Shown here piece after piece: positions 43,988 through 55,878 of a stretch of 64,000 nucleotides of DNA. Origin of the DNA: Erythrobacter sp. SCSIO 43205 (GTDB lineage Bacteria > Pseudomonadota > Alphaproteobacteria > Sphingomonadales > Sphingomonadaceae); assembly GCF_019904235.1 (NCBI RefSeq), contig NZ_CP063202.1, positions 496,001-560,000 on the forward strand, written 5' to 3'. The first letter of the stretch is position 1. Every line of letters starts with the position of its first letter. The notes beneath the pieces were generated by a model. It was not told the origin of the DNA. It saw nothing but the letters and a program-made list of their open reading frames with translations, and ran no database searches. Made by a program: the position numbers and the translations under genes.

Positions 43988-44772
43988 GGAGCATCACCCT
44001 CCATTCGCGCCAATCGCTCCGCCTGCGCGCGCGGGACCGCGACGAGGCTTTGCGCAATTTCGCCGCCTGCCCCGGCAAGGAGCGCTTGCGGGCTTTCGTC
44101 TGCGACAACCTCGCCTGCGCTCATCACCAACACGCGGTCTGCGAGAAGCAGCGCCTCGGCCATATCGTGCGTCACCATCACTGTCGTAAGGCCAAGTTTT
44201 ACGTGAAGCTCGCGCACCTTTTCACCCAGCGCATCGCGGGTAATCGGGTCCAATGCGCCAAAGGGTTCATCCATGATGAGAATTTCCGGGTCGCCCGCCA
44301 GCGCCCGCGCGACGCCAACCCGCTGGCGCTGGCCTCCCGATAGCTCATCGGGCATACGGCTTGCCATATCGCGCTCAAGTTCGACCAGTTCGAGGAGTTC
44401 CTCGATCCGGGTACGGGCCAGCTTTTCGCCCGCCAGCCGCGGCCCCATCGCGATGTTTTCAGCCACGGTGTAATGCGGGAACAGACCGATCCCCTGAAAA
44501 ACATACCCCACCCGGCGGCGCAATTGCGCTTGCGGGAGCGTGGTCACATCATCGCCCGCAAACAGCACGCGGCCCCCGGTGGGCTCCACCAGCGTATTGA
44601 CCATTTTGAGAAGCGTCGATTTGCCCGATCCCGACGAGCCCACAAGCGCGACAAAACTGCCAGCCGTAATATCCAGCGTCACCCCGCCCACGGCCACAAC
44701 CTCGCCGTAGCGGCGCTCAGCATTTTCAAACCGGATCAGCGCGCCGCTAGCGCTTTCATCGTGTGCAGACAT
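43984..44772 (-). CDS. ABC transporter ATP-binding protein (OpuCA/ProV-like)
   Basis: Started at ATG 44772 (262 residues). Walker A GSSGSGKST, Q-loop VFQGIGLFPHYT, signature LSGGQRQRVGVARAL, Walker B ILIMDEPFGALDP and the H-loop VTHDMAEAL are all present. It lacks CBS domains found in some betaine transporters. It powers the downstream fused permease. Confidence 0.93.
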   Translation of the reverse strand: MSAHDESASGALIRFENAERRYGEVVAVGGVTLDITAGSFVALVGSSGSGKSTLLKMVNTLVEPTGGRVLFAGDDVTTLPQAQLRRRVGYVFQGIGLFPHYTVAENIAMGPRLAGEKLARTRIEELLELVELERDMASRMPDELSGGQRQRVGVARALAGDPEILIMDEPFGALDPITRDALGEKVRELHVKLGLTTVMVTHDMAEALLLADRVLVMSAGEVVADESPQALLAGAGGEIAQSLVAVPRAQAERLARMEGDAP

Positions 44773-44906
44773 GATTGGTAATTGCCGCCCCTTGTGCATT
44801 TCCAACGCTGTAGTGCCTACATTGAGGTGCTATAGCAACATTGGCGTGACCCAAGATAATTGCTAAGCAGCGCAATAATTGAACACGAGTTTGTGAGAGA
44901 GCACCG

Positions 44907-46076
44907 ATGCGAGCCACCCCTGATTTCGATTTCCAGCTGGGCGAATCTGCTGAAATGATCCGCGAAAGTGTGGGCCGTTTTGTCGATGAACAGCTCATGC
45001 CATTGGGCGATAAAATCGACCGTGAGGATTATTTCCCGCGCGAGGAAGTGTGGCGCGCAATGGGCGATCTGGGGATGCACGGAATCACCGTCGATGAAGA
45101 AGATGGCGGGCTTGGCCTTGGATATATCGAACACGTGATCGCGGTCGAAGAGGTCGCGCGGGCAAGCGCGTCGCTCTCCTTATCCTACGGCGCGCACTCC
45201 AACCTTTGCATCAATCAAATCCGCCGCTGGGCTACGCCTGAACAAAAAGCAAAGTATCTGCCCAAACTGATCAGCGGGGAGCACGTCGGCTCGCTCGCCA
45301 TGTCGGAAGCGGGCGCGGGTTCTGACGTTGTGTCGATGAAACTGAAGGCCGACGCGATTGAGGGCGGTTATGTGCTGAATGGCACCAAGTTTTGGATCAC
45401 CAATGCAAGCGAGGCGGACACGCTGGTGGTCTACGCCAAGACCGACGGTGCCGCTGGTTCGCGCGGGATTACGGCATTCCTCATCGAAAAAGGTATGCCC
45501 GGCTTTTCCATCGGTCAGAAGATCGAGAAGGTTGGTATGCGTGGCTCTCCCACCGCAGAGCTGGTCTTCGACAATTGCGAAGTGCCCGAAGAAAACGTAA
45601 TGGGCCCGGTCAATGGCGGCGTCGGCGTTTTGATGAGCGGTCTTGATTATGAACGCGTGGTGCTCGCCGGGCTTTCGATCGGTATCATGCAGGCGTGTCT
45701 CGACACGGTCATCCCTTACGTTCGCGAGCGTAAGCAATTCGGCAAACCCATCGGCTCGTTCCAGCTCATGCAGGGCAAGATCGCGGATATGTATGTCGCT
45801 CTGCAAACCGCGCGCGCCTATGTTTATGCGGTGGCCAAAGCGTGTGATGCGAACCAGACAACCCGCTTCGATGCGGCGGGCGCGATCCTTTATGCGAGCG
45901 AGAACTCGTTCAAAGTCGCAGCCGAAAGCGTCCAAGCGCTGGGCGGCGCAGGCTACACCACCGACTGGCCGGTCGAGCGTTATATGCGCGATGCGAAGCT
46001 TCTGGATATTGGCGCTGGCACCAATGAGATCCGCCGGATGCTGATCGGGCGCGAATTGATTGGGGCTGGCGGGTGA
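44907..46076 (+). CDS. Isovaleryl-CoA dehydrogenase
   Basis: 389 residues. SLSYGAHSNLCINQI and AMSEAGAGSDVVSMKLKA are typical of isovaleryl-CoA dehydrogenase. The catalytic base is at the isovaleryl position, Glu249 in SGLDYERVVLAG, while the usual C-terminal Glu site is Gly (DIGAGTNEI). It converts isovaleryl-CoA to 3-methylcrotonyl-CoA in leucine degradation. A carboxyltransferase subunit for the next step lies downstream, after one small membrane gene. The stop overlaps that gene's GTG by four bases. Confidence 0.93.
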   Translation: MRATPDFDFQLGESAEMIRESVGRFVDEQLMPLGDKIDREDYFPREEVWRAMGDLGMHGITVDEEDGGLGLGYIEHVIAVEEVARASASLSLSYGAHSNLCINQIRRWATPEQKAKYLPKLISGEHVGSLAMSEAGAGSDVVSMKLKADAIEGGYVLNGTKFWITNASEADTLVVYAKTDGAAGSRGITAFLIEKGMPGFSIGQKIEKVGMRGSPTAELVFDNCEVPEENVMGPVNGGVGVLMSGLDYERVVLAGLSIGIMQACLDTVIPYVRERKQFGKPIGSFQLMQGKIADMYVALQTARAYVYAVAKACDANQTTRFDAAGAILYASENSFKVAAESVQALGGAGYTTDWPVERYMRDAKLLDIGAGTNEIRRMLIGRELIGAGG

Positions 46077-46417
46077 TCCTTCACTATGTCGCCTTGGCGT
46101 TGGTCTTCATCGCCTCAGCCCACTACGTCTTCGCAGGTGACTTAACTCGCTGGCTCCTAAAGGCTGCTCGTTCGGACGAGGCAGGTCATCAGCTTCATAA
46201 TGCCGTAATCGCGATATTTTTCGTTGCTCTTTTTTGGCTGGGAGGCACCGTGACGTTACTGCTTCTCCCCGGTATACCTCCAGAGCTTGAAACAGTTTTC
46301 GGTTCTATTGTCATCGTCGGAGTTTCGGTGAGTGCGATAAAAAGGCGCTCCCTGAACCCTCGGCCATTTCTCATGGTCGCTAGCGGCGCGCTCGTTATTA
46401 TTGGGAATCAAATATGA
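46073..46417 (+). CDS. Small membrane protein nested in the leucine degradation operon
   Basis: 114 residues from GTG 46073, with three or four hydrophobic helices ([69 protein letters not shown]). It overlaps the dehydrogenase and the carboxyltransferase by four bases each, which argues for a real translated gene. I recognise no domain; it is AT-richer than its neighbours. Function unknown. Confidence 0.7.
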   Translation: MILHYVALALVFIASAHYVFAGDLTRWLLKAARSDEAGHQLHNAVIAIFFVALFWLGGTVTLLLLPGIPPELETVFGSIVIVGVSVSAIKRRSLNPRPFLMVASGALVIIGNQI

Positions 46418-48021
46418 CTGCACCCGTTCTCACCACCAAGCTCGACATCGAAGCGCCTGAGGCGAAGGCGCGCGCGGAGCATAACAGAGCGCTTGCGAGC
46501 GACCTTCGCAAAGCGGTCGCAAAGGCCTCGCTCGGCGGGCCGGAGCGTAGCCGCGAGCGGCATGTGTCGCGCGGGAAACTCTTGCCCCGTGAGCGGGTGG
46601 AGCGGCTGCTCGATCCGGGTTCACCTTTCCTCGAAATCGGCCAGCTTGCCGCCAATGGGATGTATGAGGGTGATGTGAACGCTGCCTCCATCATCTGCGG
46701 CATCGGGCGCGTCTCGGGGCGTCAGGTAATGATCGTTTGCAACGATGCGACGGTGAAGGGCGGCACCTACTATCCGATGACGGTGAAGAAGCACCTTCGC
46801 GCGCAGGAAATCGCGCAGGAAAACCGCCTGCCGTGCATCTACCTCGTCGATAGCGGCGGGGCGAACCTCCCGCATCAGGCGGAGGTTTTTCCCGACCGCG
46901 ATCACTTTGGGCGCATCTTCTTTAATCAGGCGAATATGTCGGCGCTTGGCATCCCGCAGATTGCCTGTGTGATGGGCTCTTGCACGGCGGGCGGCGCGTA
47001 CGTTCCCGCTATGTCCGATGAGACGGTGATTGTGAGGAACCAAGGCACGATTTTCCTCGCTGGCCCTCCGCTGGTGAAGGCGGCGACGGGTGAGGAAATC
47101 AGCGCCGAGGATCTTGGCGGCGGTGACCTTCACGCGAGAAAATCGGGCGTGGTCGATCACTTGGCCGAGAATGACGAGCACGCGCTCACCATCGTGCGTG
47201 ATATTGTCAGCCAGCTGGGCGCGAACACGGGGGCTGCCAAGGACATAGCATTGAAAGACCCGCGCCCGCCAAAGTTCGACGCTGACGACCTCTATTCCAT
47301 TGTGCCCGACGATGTGCGCGCGCCTTATGATGTGAAAGAGGTGATTGCGCGGCTGGTGGACGGGTCCGAGTTCCACGAGTTCAAAGCGCATTACGGCTCA
47401 ACGCTCGTTTGCGGGTTTGCGCATATCTGGGGGATGCCGGTCGGGATTATCGCCAATAACGGCGTGCTGTTCTCCGAAAGCGCTCAAAAGGGCGCGCACT
47501 TTATCGAGCTTGCCTGCCAGCGGCGCATCCCACTTCTTTTCCTGCAAAACATCAGCGGCTTTATGGTCGGCGGCAAATATGAGGCGGAAGGGATCGCCAA
47601 GCATGGCGCAAAGCTCGTGACCGCCGTTGCCACCGCCAGTGTGCCCAAGATCACCGTGGTCATCGGCGGCAGCTTTGGCGCAGGCAATTACGGCATGGCG
47701 GGCAGGGCCTACTCCCCGCGCTTCCTCTTCACCTGGCCCAATGCGCGGATCTCGGTGATGGGCGGAGAGCAAGCCGCATCCGTGCTAGCCACCGTGCACC
47801 GCGACGCGGACAAATGGAGCGAGGAAGAGGCCGAGGCCTTCAAAGCCCCGATACGGCAGAAGTATGAGGACGAAGGCAACCCCTACTACGCCACCGCAAG
47901 GCTGTGGGATGACGGGGTGATCGATCCGGTGCAGACTAGGGATGTGCTGGGGCTGGCGTTTGCGGCGACGCTGGAGGCACCGATTGCGGAGCGGCCTCAG
48001 TTCGGTGTGTTTAGAATGTAG
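46414..48021 (+). CDS. Methylcrotonyl-CoA carboxylase beta subunit (carboxyltransferase)
   Basis: A 535-residue carboxyltransferase of the acyl-CoA carboxylase family. [42 protein letters not shown] and [25 protein letters not shown] are the hallmark motifs of the MCC beta subunit. It moves CO2 from carboxybiotin to 3-methylcrotonyl-CoA. The biotin-carrying alpha subunit and the hydratase and lyase that usually follow are not within the window on this side; an HNH gene follows instead. Confidence 0.93.
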   Translation: MTAPVLTTKLDIEAPEAKARAEHNRALASDLRKAVAKASLGGPERSRERHVSRGKLLPRERVERLLDPGSPFLEIGQLAANGMYEGDVNAASIICGIGRVSGRQVMIVCNDATVKGGTYYPMTVKKHLRAQEIAQENRLPCIYLVDSGGANLPHQAEVFPDRDHFGRIFFNQANMSALGIPQIACVMGSCTAGGAYVPAMSDETVIVRNQGTIFLAGPPLVKAATGEEISAEDLGGGDLHARKSGVVDHLAENDEHALTIVRDIVSQLGANTGAAKDIALKDPRPPKFDADDLYSIVPDDVRAPYDVKEVIARLVDGSEFHEFKAHYGSTLVCGFAHIWGMPVGIIANNGVLFSESAQKGAHFIELACQRRIPLLFLQNISGFMVGGKYEAEGIAKHGAKLVTAVATASVPKITVVIGGSFGAGNYGMAGRAYSPRFLFTWPNARISVMGGEQAASVLATVHRDADKWSEEEAEAFKAPIRQKYEDEGNPYYATARLWDDGVIDPVQTRDVLGLAFAATLEAPIAERPQFGVFRM

Positions 48022-48056
48022 TTGTTCCTATTACGTTCCGCTGTTACTTGTAGGCT

Positions 48057-48656
48057 ATGGCTTATGAATCAGATTTAGATCCCGACCAATTGGCTATCAT
48101 GACATGGTTCAAGCCGGAGGGTGCAAAGCGTTCCAAGAAGCTTGCTATTACCGCGGAGTTAGAGCGCGACTTCCGACACTGGTTAGACTCTGAATGTCGA
48201 GATCACGATCTAAAGGTTCATAAGTTTGTCTTTTCAAACGGCCAACCGAACTATCGATTGCAATGCACGAAATGTGGCTTTCATGAAGGTGCATGGATCG
48301 CCAAGACCAAAATCAGAGATTTAGACAGCGTTCCTGAAGGTTCCTCAAACGCTTACGACGACTACTATGATGGCCGGCGCAGAGCTTGGTCGGTCGTGCA
48401 GTCAGACCACTTTGCTCAACAAGATTCTCAAAATGCGCTTGAATATCAAGAGTATCTCAATTCGTCTGAATGGCGAGATAAGCGTGAAAAGGTGCTCAAA
48501 AGAGCAAACGGAACATGCGAAGGGTGCTTGGATCGGGCGGCCACTGAAGTGCATCACATCACTTACGAGCACATTGGCGAAGAATTTCTTTGGGAGCTTA
48601 GAGCCGTTTGCCAACAATGTCATGATCGCATTCATCAAAGCGAGGAAGAGCAGTAA
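48057..48656 (+). CDS. HNH nuclease-like protein with extra zinc ribbon
   Basis: 199 residues. The C-terminal HNH motif has Cys154-x2-Cys157, the His166-His167 pair (EVHHITYEHIGEE), Cys185-x2-Cys188 and His193. An additional CxxC is at 70/73 (LQCTKCGF). It is AT-richer than the flanking genes. It could be a standalone HNH endonuclease of unknown target. It lies directly after the carboxyltransferase gene (35 bases) and before a palindromic repeat. Confidence 0.82.
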   Translation: MAYESDLDPDQLAIMTWFKPEGAKRSKKLAITAELERDFRHWLDSECRDHDLKVHKFVFSNGQPNYRLQCTKCGFHEGAWIAKTKIRDLDSVPEGSSNAYDDYYDGRRRAWSVVQSDHFAQQDSQNALEYQEYLNSSEWRDKREKVLKRANGTCEGCLDRAATEVHHITYEHIGEEFLWELRAVCQQCHDRIHQSEEEQ

Positions 48657-48710
48657 ACTTGGGGCCGGCGCAATAGACGCAATGAAGCCCCTAGCTTGAT
48701 CGTGAAATGG

Positions 48711-48731
48711 ATCCTGAAACAAGTTCAGGAT
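48711..48731. repeat. Palindromic repeat ATCCTGAA...TTCAGGAT
   Basis: A 21-base palindrome, 8-bp stem with a 5-base loop, identical in reverse complement to 1279-1299 and partly matched at 42376-42390. It lies between the HNH gene and the acyltransferase. Confidence 0.85.
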
Positions 48732-48834
48732 GACGGTTGTGGGACGGTGGTGCTCACCCTCACGCATCAAATCCCTCTCGCTTTCCGCAACGTAACTGCT
48801 AAGCCGTTGGCCGAGAGAGAAGAGGGATCATCGC

Positions 48835-49464
48835 TTGAAACATAACGAAACCCGCAATGTCACGTTGCTGTCGCGGCTCGTGAACCGGATCATTTTGTTC
48901 TTCTATCACTGGATGGGATGGCAGATCGAAGAGCGCTTTCCGCAAGGCGTGAAGAAATGCGTGATCGCGGGCGCGCCGCATACCTCCAACTGGGATTTCG
49001 TCTTCTTCGCAGGCGCGACCAAGAAGCTCGGCATCCAACCCAACTTCATGGGAAAGCACACGCTGTTCCAAGGGGTAATGCGCAATTTCATGCTCGATAT
49101 GGGCGGAATTTCCGTTGACCGGACCCGCCGCGCCAACACGGTCGAGCAGATGAAAGAAGAATTCGCGCGCCGCACCGAGCTCAATCTGGTGATCGCCGTG
49201 GAAGGCACGCGAAGCTCGGACGGCAAGTGGAAATCGGGCTTTTACAACATCGCCAAGGCAGCGGGTGTACCCATCGTTTTGGCCTATGCTGACAATGACA
49301 AACGCACCATCGGCTTTAGTCCGCCCATGATGCCAACGGGCAATTACGGTGAAGACTTGCTCAAGATCGCTGAGTGGTTCCGCTCCAAAATACCCGATCT
49401 TGAACGCTACAAAGTGCTGGAACAGCAGGCCAAAGACATTATCGCGGGCAAAAACGAGTTCTAG
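48835..49464 (+). CDS. Lysophospholipid acyltransferase (PlsC-like)
   Basis: 209 residues from TTG 48835. His49-x4-Asp54 (HTSNWD) and EGTRSSDG are the catalytic and glycerol-phosphate-binding motifs of PlsC/AGPAT acyltransferases. A hydrophobic segment (LVNRIILFFYHWMGW) near the N-terminus likely anchors it to the membrane. It acylates a lysophospholipid or a related alcohol; the exact substrate is open. Confidence 0.88.
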   Translation: MKHNETRNVTLLSRLVNRIILFFYHWMGWQIEERFPQGVKKCVIAGAPHTSNWDFVFFAGATKKLGIQPNFMGKHTLFQGVMRNFMLDMGGISVDRTRRANTVEQMKEEFARRTELNLVIAVEGTRSSDGKWKSGFYNIAKAAGVPIVLAYADNDKRTIGFSPPMMPTGNYGEDLLKIAEWFRSKIPDLERYKVLEQQAKDIIAGKNEF

Positions 49465-49605
49465 GCGCCAGATGAGCAGGGCATGGCTACCTAAGGGCCT
49501 TTCATCGAATTTTATGTCGCGCTGCACCAATTTTGTGACATTATGCCTTTAACCCTTCGCACAGCATCCCTATCTACGTCGCCAGTCAGGAGACGTCCCC
49601 AAGTC

Positions 49606-50247
49606 ATGCCCATGACCGAAGAAACCCGCCAGAAAGAGCGCAATCGCATCGCGACCATGGTCGTTGACCTTGTGAAACAGCGCGGGACGGAGATTTCCTA
49701 TGCAACCGCGCAAACCGAAAGCGGCCTGTCGCGCAGCCGGTTTGAATGGGTGTTTCCCGATTATGACGATCTGTTTGATGCGGTCGCGGCGATCTGGCTT
49801 GCCCCGCATATGAAAGCGATGGAGGAGGTGCTCGAAACCGACCTTCCTCCGACGCGCAAAATGTATGAATTTTTCCGTCAACGCTTCGTGATCTCGCGTC
49901 AGCGCTGGCGTGATGATCCAGAAAACTTCACCATGATCTGCGAAATGGGCGCGGCCAATTTTGAGCGCGTGCGTTCCTATGTCGATCTGGCGGACCACTA
50001 TCTGTGCGAGCTTATCGTTCAGGCTCAGGCCGAGGGGTATTTCGCCGGGCTTTCGATTGATGAAACCTTGTCTTTGATCAATCAGATGGTGTCCAATTAC
50101 ACCATTCCGGATTCGCTCATTTACCTCGGCGAAAAACTGACCGAGGAAAAGCTGGCGCGCATCGTTGATACGATCTTCATCGGTCTGTCAGGCGAAGCTG
50201 GTGAGGAGTCCAAGGGCGTAAACACCATCCGCGTCGCCACACACTGA
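49606..50247 (+). CDS. TetR/AcrR family transcriptional regulator
   Basis: Started at ATG 49606 after an AGGAG site (213 residues); an upstream ATG at 49543 would add 21 residues. The N-terminal helix-turn-helix (ETRQKERNRIATMVVDL, ISYATAQTESGLSRSRFEWVFPDYDDL) is typical. The C-terminal ligand domain is unclassified. It lies between an acyltransferase and a membrane peptidase, so either could be a target. Confidence 0.85.
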   Translation: MPMTEETRQKERNRIATMVVDLVKQRGTEISYATAQTESGLSRSRFEWVFPDYDDLFDAVAAIWLAPHMKAMEEVLETDLPPTRKMYEFFRQRFVISRQRWRDDPENFTMICEMGAANFERVRSYVDLADHYLCELIVQAQAEGYFAGLSIDETLSLINQMVSNYTIPDSLIYLGEKLTEEKLARIVDTIFIGLSGEAGEESKGVNTIRVATH

Positions 50248-50252
50248 GGCAT

Positions 50253-51044
50253 TTAGCGGTCGCGGTCTGTCAATCGCCGGAATTGCAGGACATTGGCAGG
50301 ACGTTTGGGCTGAAGCGCAAGGCGACGTTTTTCCGATAAGGCATATTTGAGGCTCGCCCCCACCATGATTGCCGATGTCAGCAGGATGAGGATTGCCCAG
50401 ACCCAGTGCGGGAGGAGAAGTGCGGCTTCGATCTGGCCCGTGTCAGAGAGCATTGAGCGCCCGCCAATCACAACCTCTTCGGTGAAGAAATATCTGCAAT
50501 CGTTCAGCATACTCATCGCACCCAGCACGCCCAGAAACTGCAGGGCAAAGCGGTTGAAGCCGGGCGCGGCTTTCCATGCGATGAGAGCAAGGGTGAGGGC
50601 AATCAGCGGCAGAACCGCAAAGCCTGTGCTTGAGCGTACATAGAGGATAACCGAGGCAAACAGGGCCGCTGACAAACCCCAAAGGGCCGGACGCCACAGT
50701 TTTGGGTGCGCGCTTGCGAGGATCAGGGCTGAGCCAACGAAAATCGGGCCAAGGGGCCCTCCCGCTGCGATCCCTGCGCGCAGAAGGCGCGATGCGTCGC
50801 TGGCGATCCGGCTTTCCGCGACACCGGAGCCATCGGCAAATATCTGCAAGCGGACAAAGTCCTGCCCCAACAATTGCGCAGCCAGTCCGTGGCCCATTTC
50901 ATGAAACCATGTGGTCACAATGGTGAAGGGGTAGACGAGGTAATTGCCAAAGGGGAGCGCAGGCAGCGCCATCACGATAAAGCCTGCAAGGATAAGACGG
51001 CCAACTTCCTCCGCCTGACTTCCCGGTGTGACCATAGAGCGCAT
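50253..51044 (-). CDS. M50-like membrane zinc metallopeptidase
   Basis: Started at ATG 51044, ten bases after the upstream permease stop (263 residues). The motif TTWFHEMGHGLA is a zinc-binding HExxH within a membrane segment, as in site-2 protease relatives. Multiple hydrophobic helices follow. The second-site Asp motif is not clear, so a proteolytic role is likely but not certain. Confidence 0.8.
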   Translation of the reverse strand: MRSMVTPGSQAEEVGRLILAGFIVMALPALPFGNYLVYPFTIVTTWFHEMGHGLAAQLLGQDFVRLQIFADGSGVAESRIASDASRLLRAGIAAGGPLGPIFVGSALILASAHPKLWRPALWGLSAALFASVILYVRSSTGFAVLPLIALTLALIAWKAAPGFNRFALQFLGVLGAMSMLNDCRYFFTEEVVIGGRSMLSDTGQIEAALLLPHWVWAILILLTSAIMVGASLKYALSEKRRLALQPKRPANVLQFRRLTDRDR

Positions 51045-51054
51045 CGTTTTGGGC

Positions 51055-52254
51055 CTATCCGTCCTGTGTCTGCAAGGCTTTTGCGGCCTCGCTGTCGGAA
51101 AGGCGTTCAAGCTGTTCCAGCTCCTCATCGCTGCGCGCGCGCCCATCAACGCCCACTCTCATGCGATAGCGCTCCAGCGATTCTTCGTCCTCGGCGCGCA
51201 GCTCTTGCAGGATCGACCAGCTTGCAAGGAACATCCCGGCGACCAGAGGGCCAAGCACAATGCCGGAAAAACCAGCGAGCGAAATGCCGCCCAGCGTGGT
51301 CACCAAGATGATCCAGTCGGGAATACCCGTGTCGCGGCCCACGAGGATGGGGCGAAGGACATTGTCGACGCTTGAGATAATGATAGCGCCTGCGCCAAGA
51401 ACGAAAACGCCCTGCCATACCTCGCCGATAACGATCAGCCATATACCCGCAGGCACCCAAACAAGCGCTGTGCCGACTGCCGGAATAAGCGCAAGGATTG
51501 CCATCATCACGCCCAGCAGCAAGGATGAGGGCACGCCCGCAATGGCGAGCACAATGCCGCCAATCGTGCCTTGTACTACACCAACCACGCCCGATCCCTT
51601 GATGACGGCGCGGACAATTCCAAGAAAACGCTCAGCCAGTCTTTCGGCAATTTCGCGGTCGAGCGGAGCGGAGTGCACCAGTGTCTCGCCGATGCGCGAG
51701 CCGTCGCGCAGGAGAAAGAACAGGACATAAAGTCCGATCGCAAAGCTTAAGAAGAAACCGAGCGCACCGCTGCCGATAGAGATCGCCTCGCTTGCGATAA
51801 TGCCTGCGCTTTCGCCCAATATTTCCTGCAAGCGGTCCTGAATGGTGGCGAAATTGGAAAACCCATTGTCGGCGGCAAAGCGTTGAACGGGTTCAGGAAG
51901 CATAGCGTAGACGTCATCGATGACCGCTCTGACATCGATGGGGTTGGCTTGCAGCTCATTGATAAGCTTGATCGCTTCATTGACAACCACAGAACCCAGC
52001 CAGAGCGCTGGCAAGAGCACTGCGACAAAGATAATCACCAGCGAAAGCGCGGCTGCCGGATTACGCCGTCCGCGCGTCTTTATCAGCGACCATTTGTATA
52101 AAGGCTGGAACATGATCGCTGCCAGTGTCGCCCACATAAGCGGTCCGACAAAGGGCCATGTAACCCAAACGAGCAACACGGAAACTGTCGCCAGAATAAG
52201 GAGAAAGCTCCAATGTTCGAGCGCGGTTGTATCGTTGGGTTCAGCTTCTGACAT
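51055..52254 (-). CDS. AI-2E family transporter (PerM/TqsA-like permease)
   Basis: 399 residues with about eight membrane helices: an N-terminal pair (FLLILATVSVLLVWVTW, PLMWATLAAIMF) and a C-terminal bundle (VQGTIGGIVLAIAGVPSSLLLG, ILVTTLGGISLAGFSGIVLGPLVAG). It belongs to the AI-2E (UPF0118) family, whose members are linked to autoinducer export or other substrates. Cotranscribed with the downstream M50 protein. Confidence 0.88.
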   Translation of the reverse strand: MSEAEPNDTTALEHWSFLLILATVSVLLVWVTWPFVGPLMWATLAAIMFQPLYKWSLIKTRGRRNPAAALSLVIIFVAVLLPALWLGSVVVNEAIKLINELQANPIDVRAVIDDVYAMLPEPVQRFAADNGFSNFATIQDRLQEILGESAGIIASEAISIGSGALGFFLSFAIGLYVLFFLLRDGSRIGETLVHSAPLDREIAERLAERFLGIVRAVIKGSGVVGVVQGTIGGIVLAIAGVPSSLLLGVMMAILALIPAVGTALVWVPAGIWLIVIGEVWQGVFVLGAGAIIISSVDNVLRPILVGRDTGIPDWIILVTTLGGISLAGFSGIVLGPLVAGMFLASWSILQELRAEDEESLERYRMRVGVDGRARSDEELEQLERLSDSEAAKALQTQDG

Positions 52255-52342
52255 TGCTTATGATGTCGGGCTTTAAGGGGCTAAGATCAAGAGCCTGCAC
52301 GCATGAAGAATTGCGTCCTGGCAATAATTGGTCGCTCAGGCC

Positions 52343-53167
52343 TTAGCGTTGCAGGACAAGAAGTTGATCGACATCTCCCGGCTTTGCGAGGATTTCGCTT
52401 TTGCTTGTGGCGACTATGCCGCGCCATCGGTGAATATAGCTGAGCGAAAAGCCCTGATGCTCGAATGTGTCGATAAAGGCGCCTGCGTCGCCATAGCGAC
52501 CCGGAGTGAATTCCAAGATTACAGTAAGTGGGCGAGGGTTCGCAATGCGTTTGTCCATTCCGGCCCATACAGCTTCCTCAGCCCCTTCGACGTCGATCTT
52601 TACAAAGTCGCAGTCTTCCAGATCAGCGATCTCATCGAACCGCGCGGTTGGCACCTTGACCTCTTCGTGGCCGGGCCTGGGATGGACGGTTGCATTCATT
52701 GGCCGCGAGGGGTCGATGAAAAAATCAATTTCGCCATTGGCGTTACTCAATGCGATTTCATGCACCACAGTGCGCCGCGCGAAGCTGTTGATTTCGACCG
52801 TATCGCGCAGGAGTTTTGCAATATGAGGGTTGGGCTCAAATGCGTGCACAGCGCCCGAAGCACCGACACGTTCAGCCATTATCAGGGTGAAGTACCCAAG
52901 GTTGGCGCCAAGATCGACCGCTTTCATGCCTTTCTTGACGAGCCGTGCCATCACTTCGGTGTGCGCCATTTCCCAATAGCCATCGGTGAGCATATGGGGT
53001 GCAAAGGCCACATCGCGTGTGTCGAGGAACATCTTGTAACGGCCAAGAACGCGGGCAAGGGCAATATGATCGCCAAGATAGGCGTTCTGGCACGCATCGC
53101 GGATGAAGTTCTGATTGCTCAGCCTTCTCAGCAGCCCGAGCTTGCGCAGCTGGAACCGGGCTTTCAT
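52343..53167 (-). CDS. FkbM-family SAM-dependent methyltransferase
   Basis: 274 residues. VDLGANLGYFTLIMAERVG is the SAM-binding strand, with AFEPNPHIAKLL (Glu for the ribose) and FVKIDVEGAEEAVWAG typical of the FkbM family. These enzymes O-methylate sugars or natural products. No polysaccharide or natural-product genes lie nearby. It follows gyrB by 30 bases on the same strand. Confidence 0.87.
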   Translation of the reverse strand: MKARFQLRKLGLLRRLSNQNFIRDACQNAYLGDHIALARVLGRYKMFLDTRDVAFAPHMLTDGYWEMAHTEVMARLVKKGMKAVDLGANLGYFTLIMAERVGASGAVHAFEPNPHIAKLLRDTVEINSFARRTVVHEIALSNANGEIDFFIDPSRPMNATVHPRPGHEEVKVPTARFDEIADLEDCDFVKIDVEGAEEAVWAGMDKRIANPRPLTVILEFTPGRYGDAGAFIDTFEHQGFSLSYIHRWRGIVATSKSEILAKPGDVDQLLVLQR

Positions 53168-53197
53168 AGGCCTTCGCCTGAAGCCAAGACCATGAGC

Positions 53198-55786
<2,589 letters not shown>

Positions 55787-55878
55787 CTAAAGGTTTTCAT
55801 GCGCCAATCCCGTGCTTTTCCACCGCCTAAAGCATCATCAAAGTGGAACGCTCTAAAGGCCTCGCGCATTGTCGCCTT

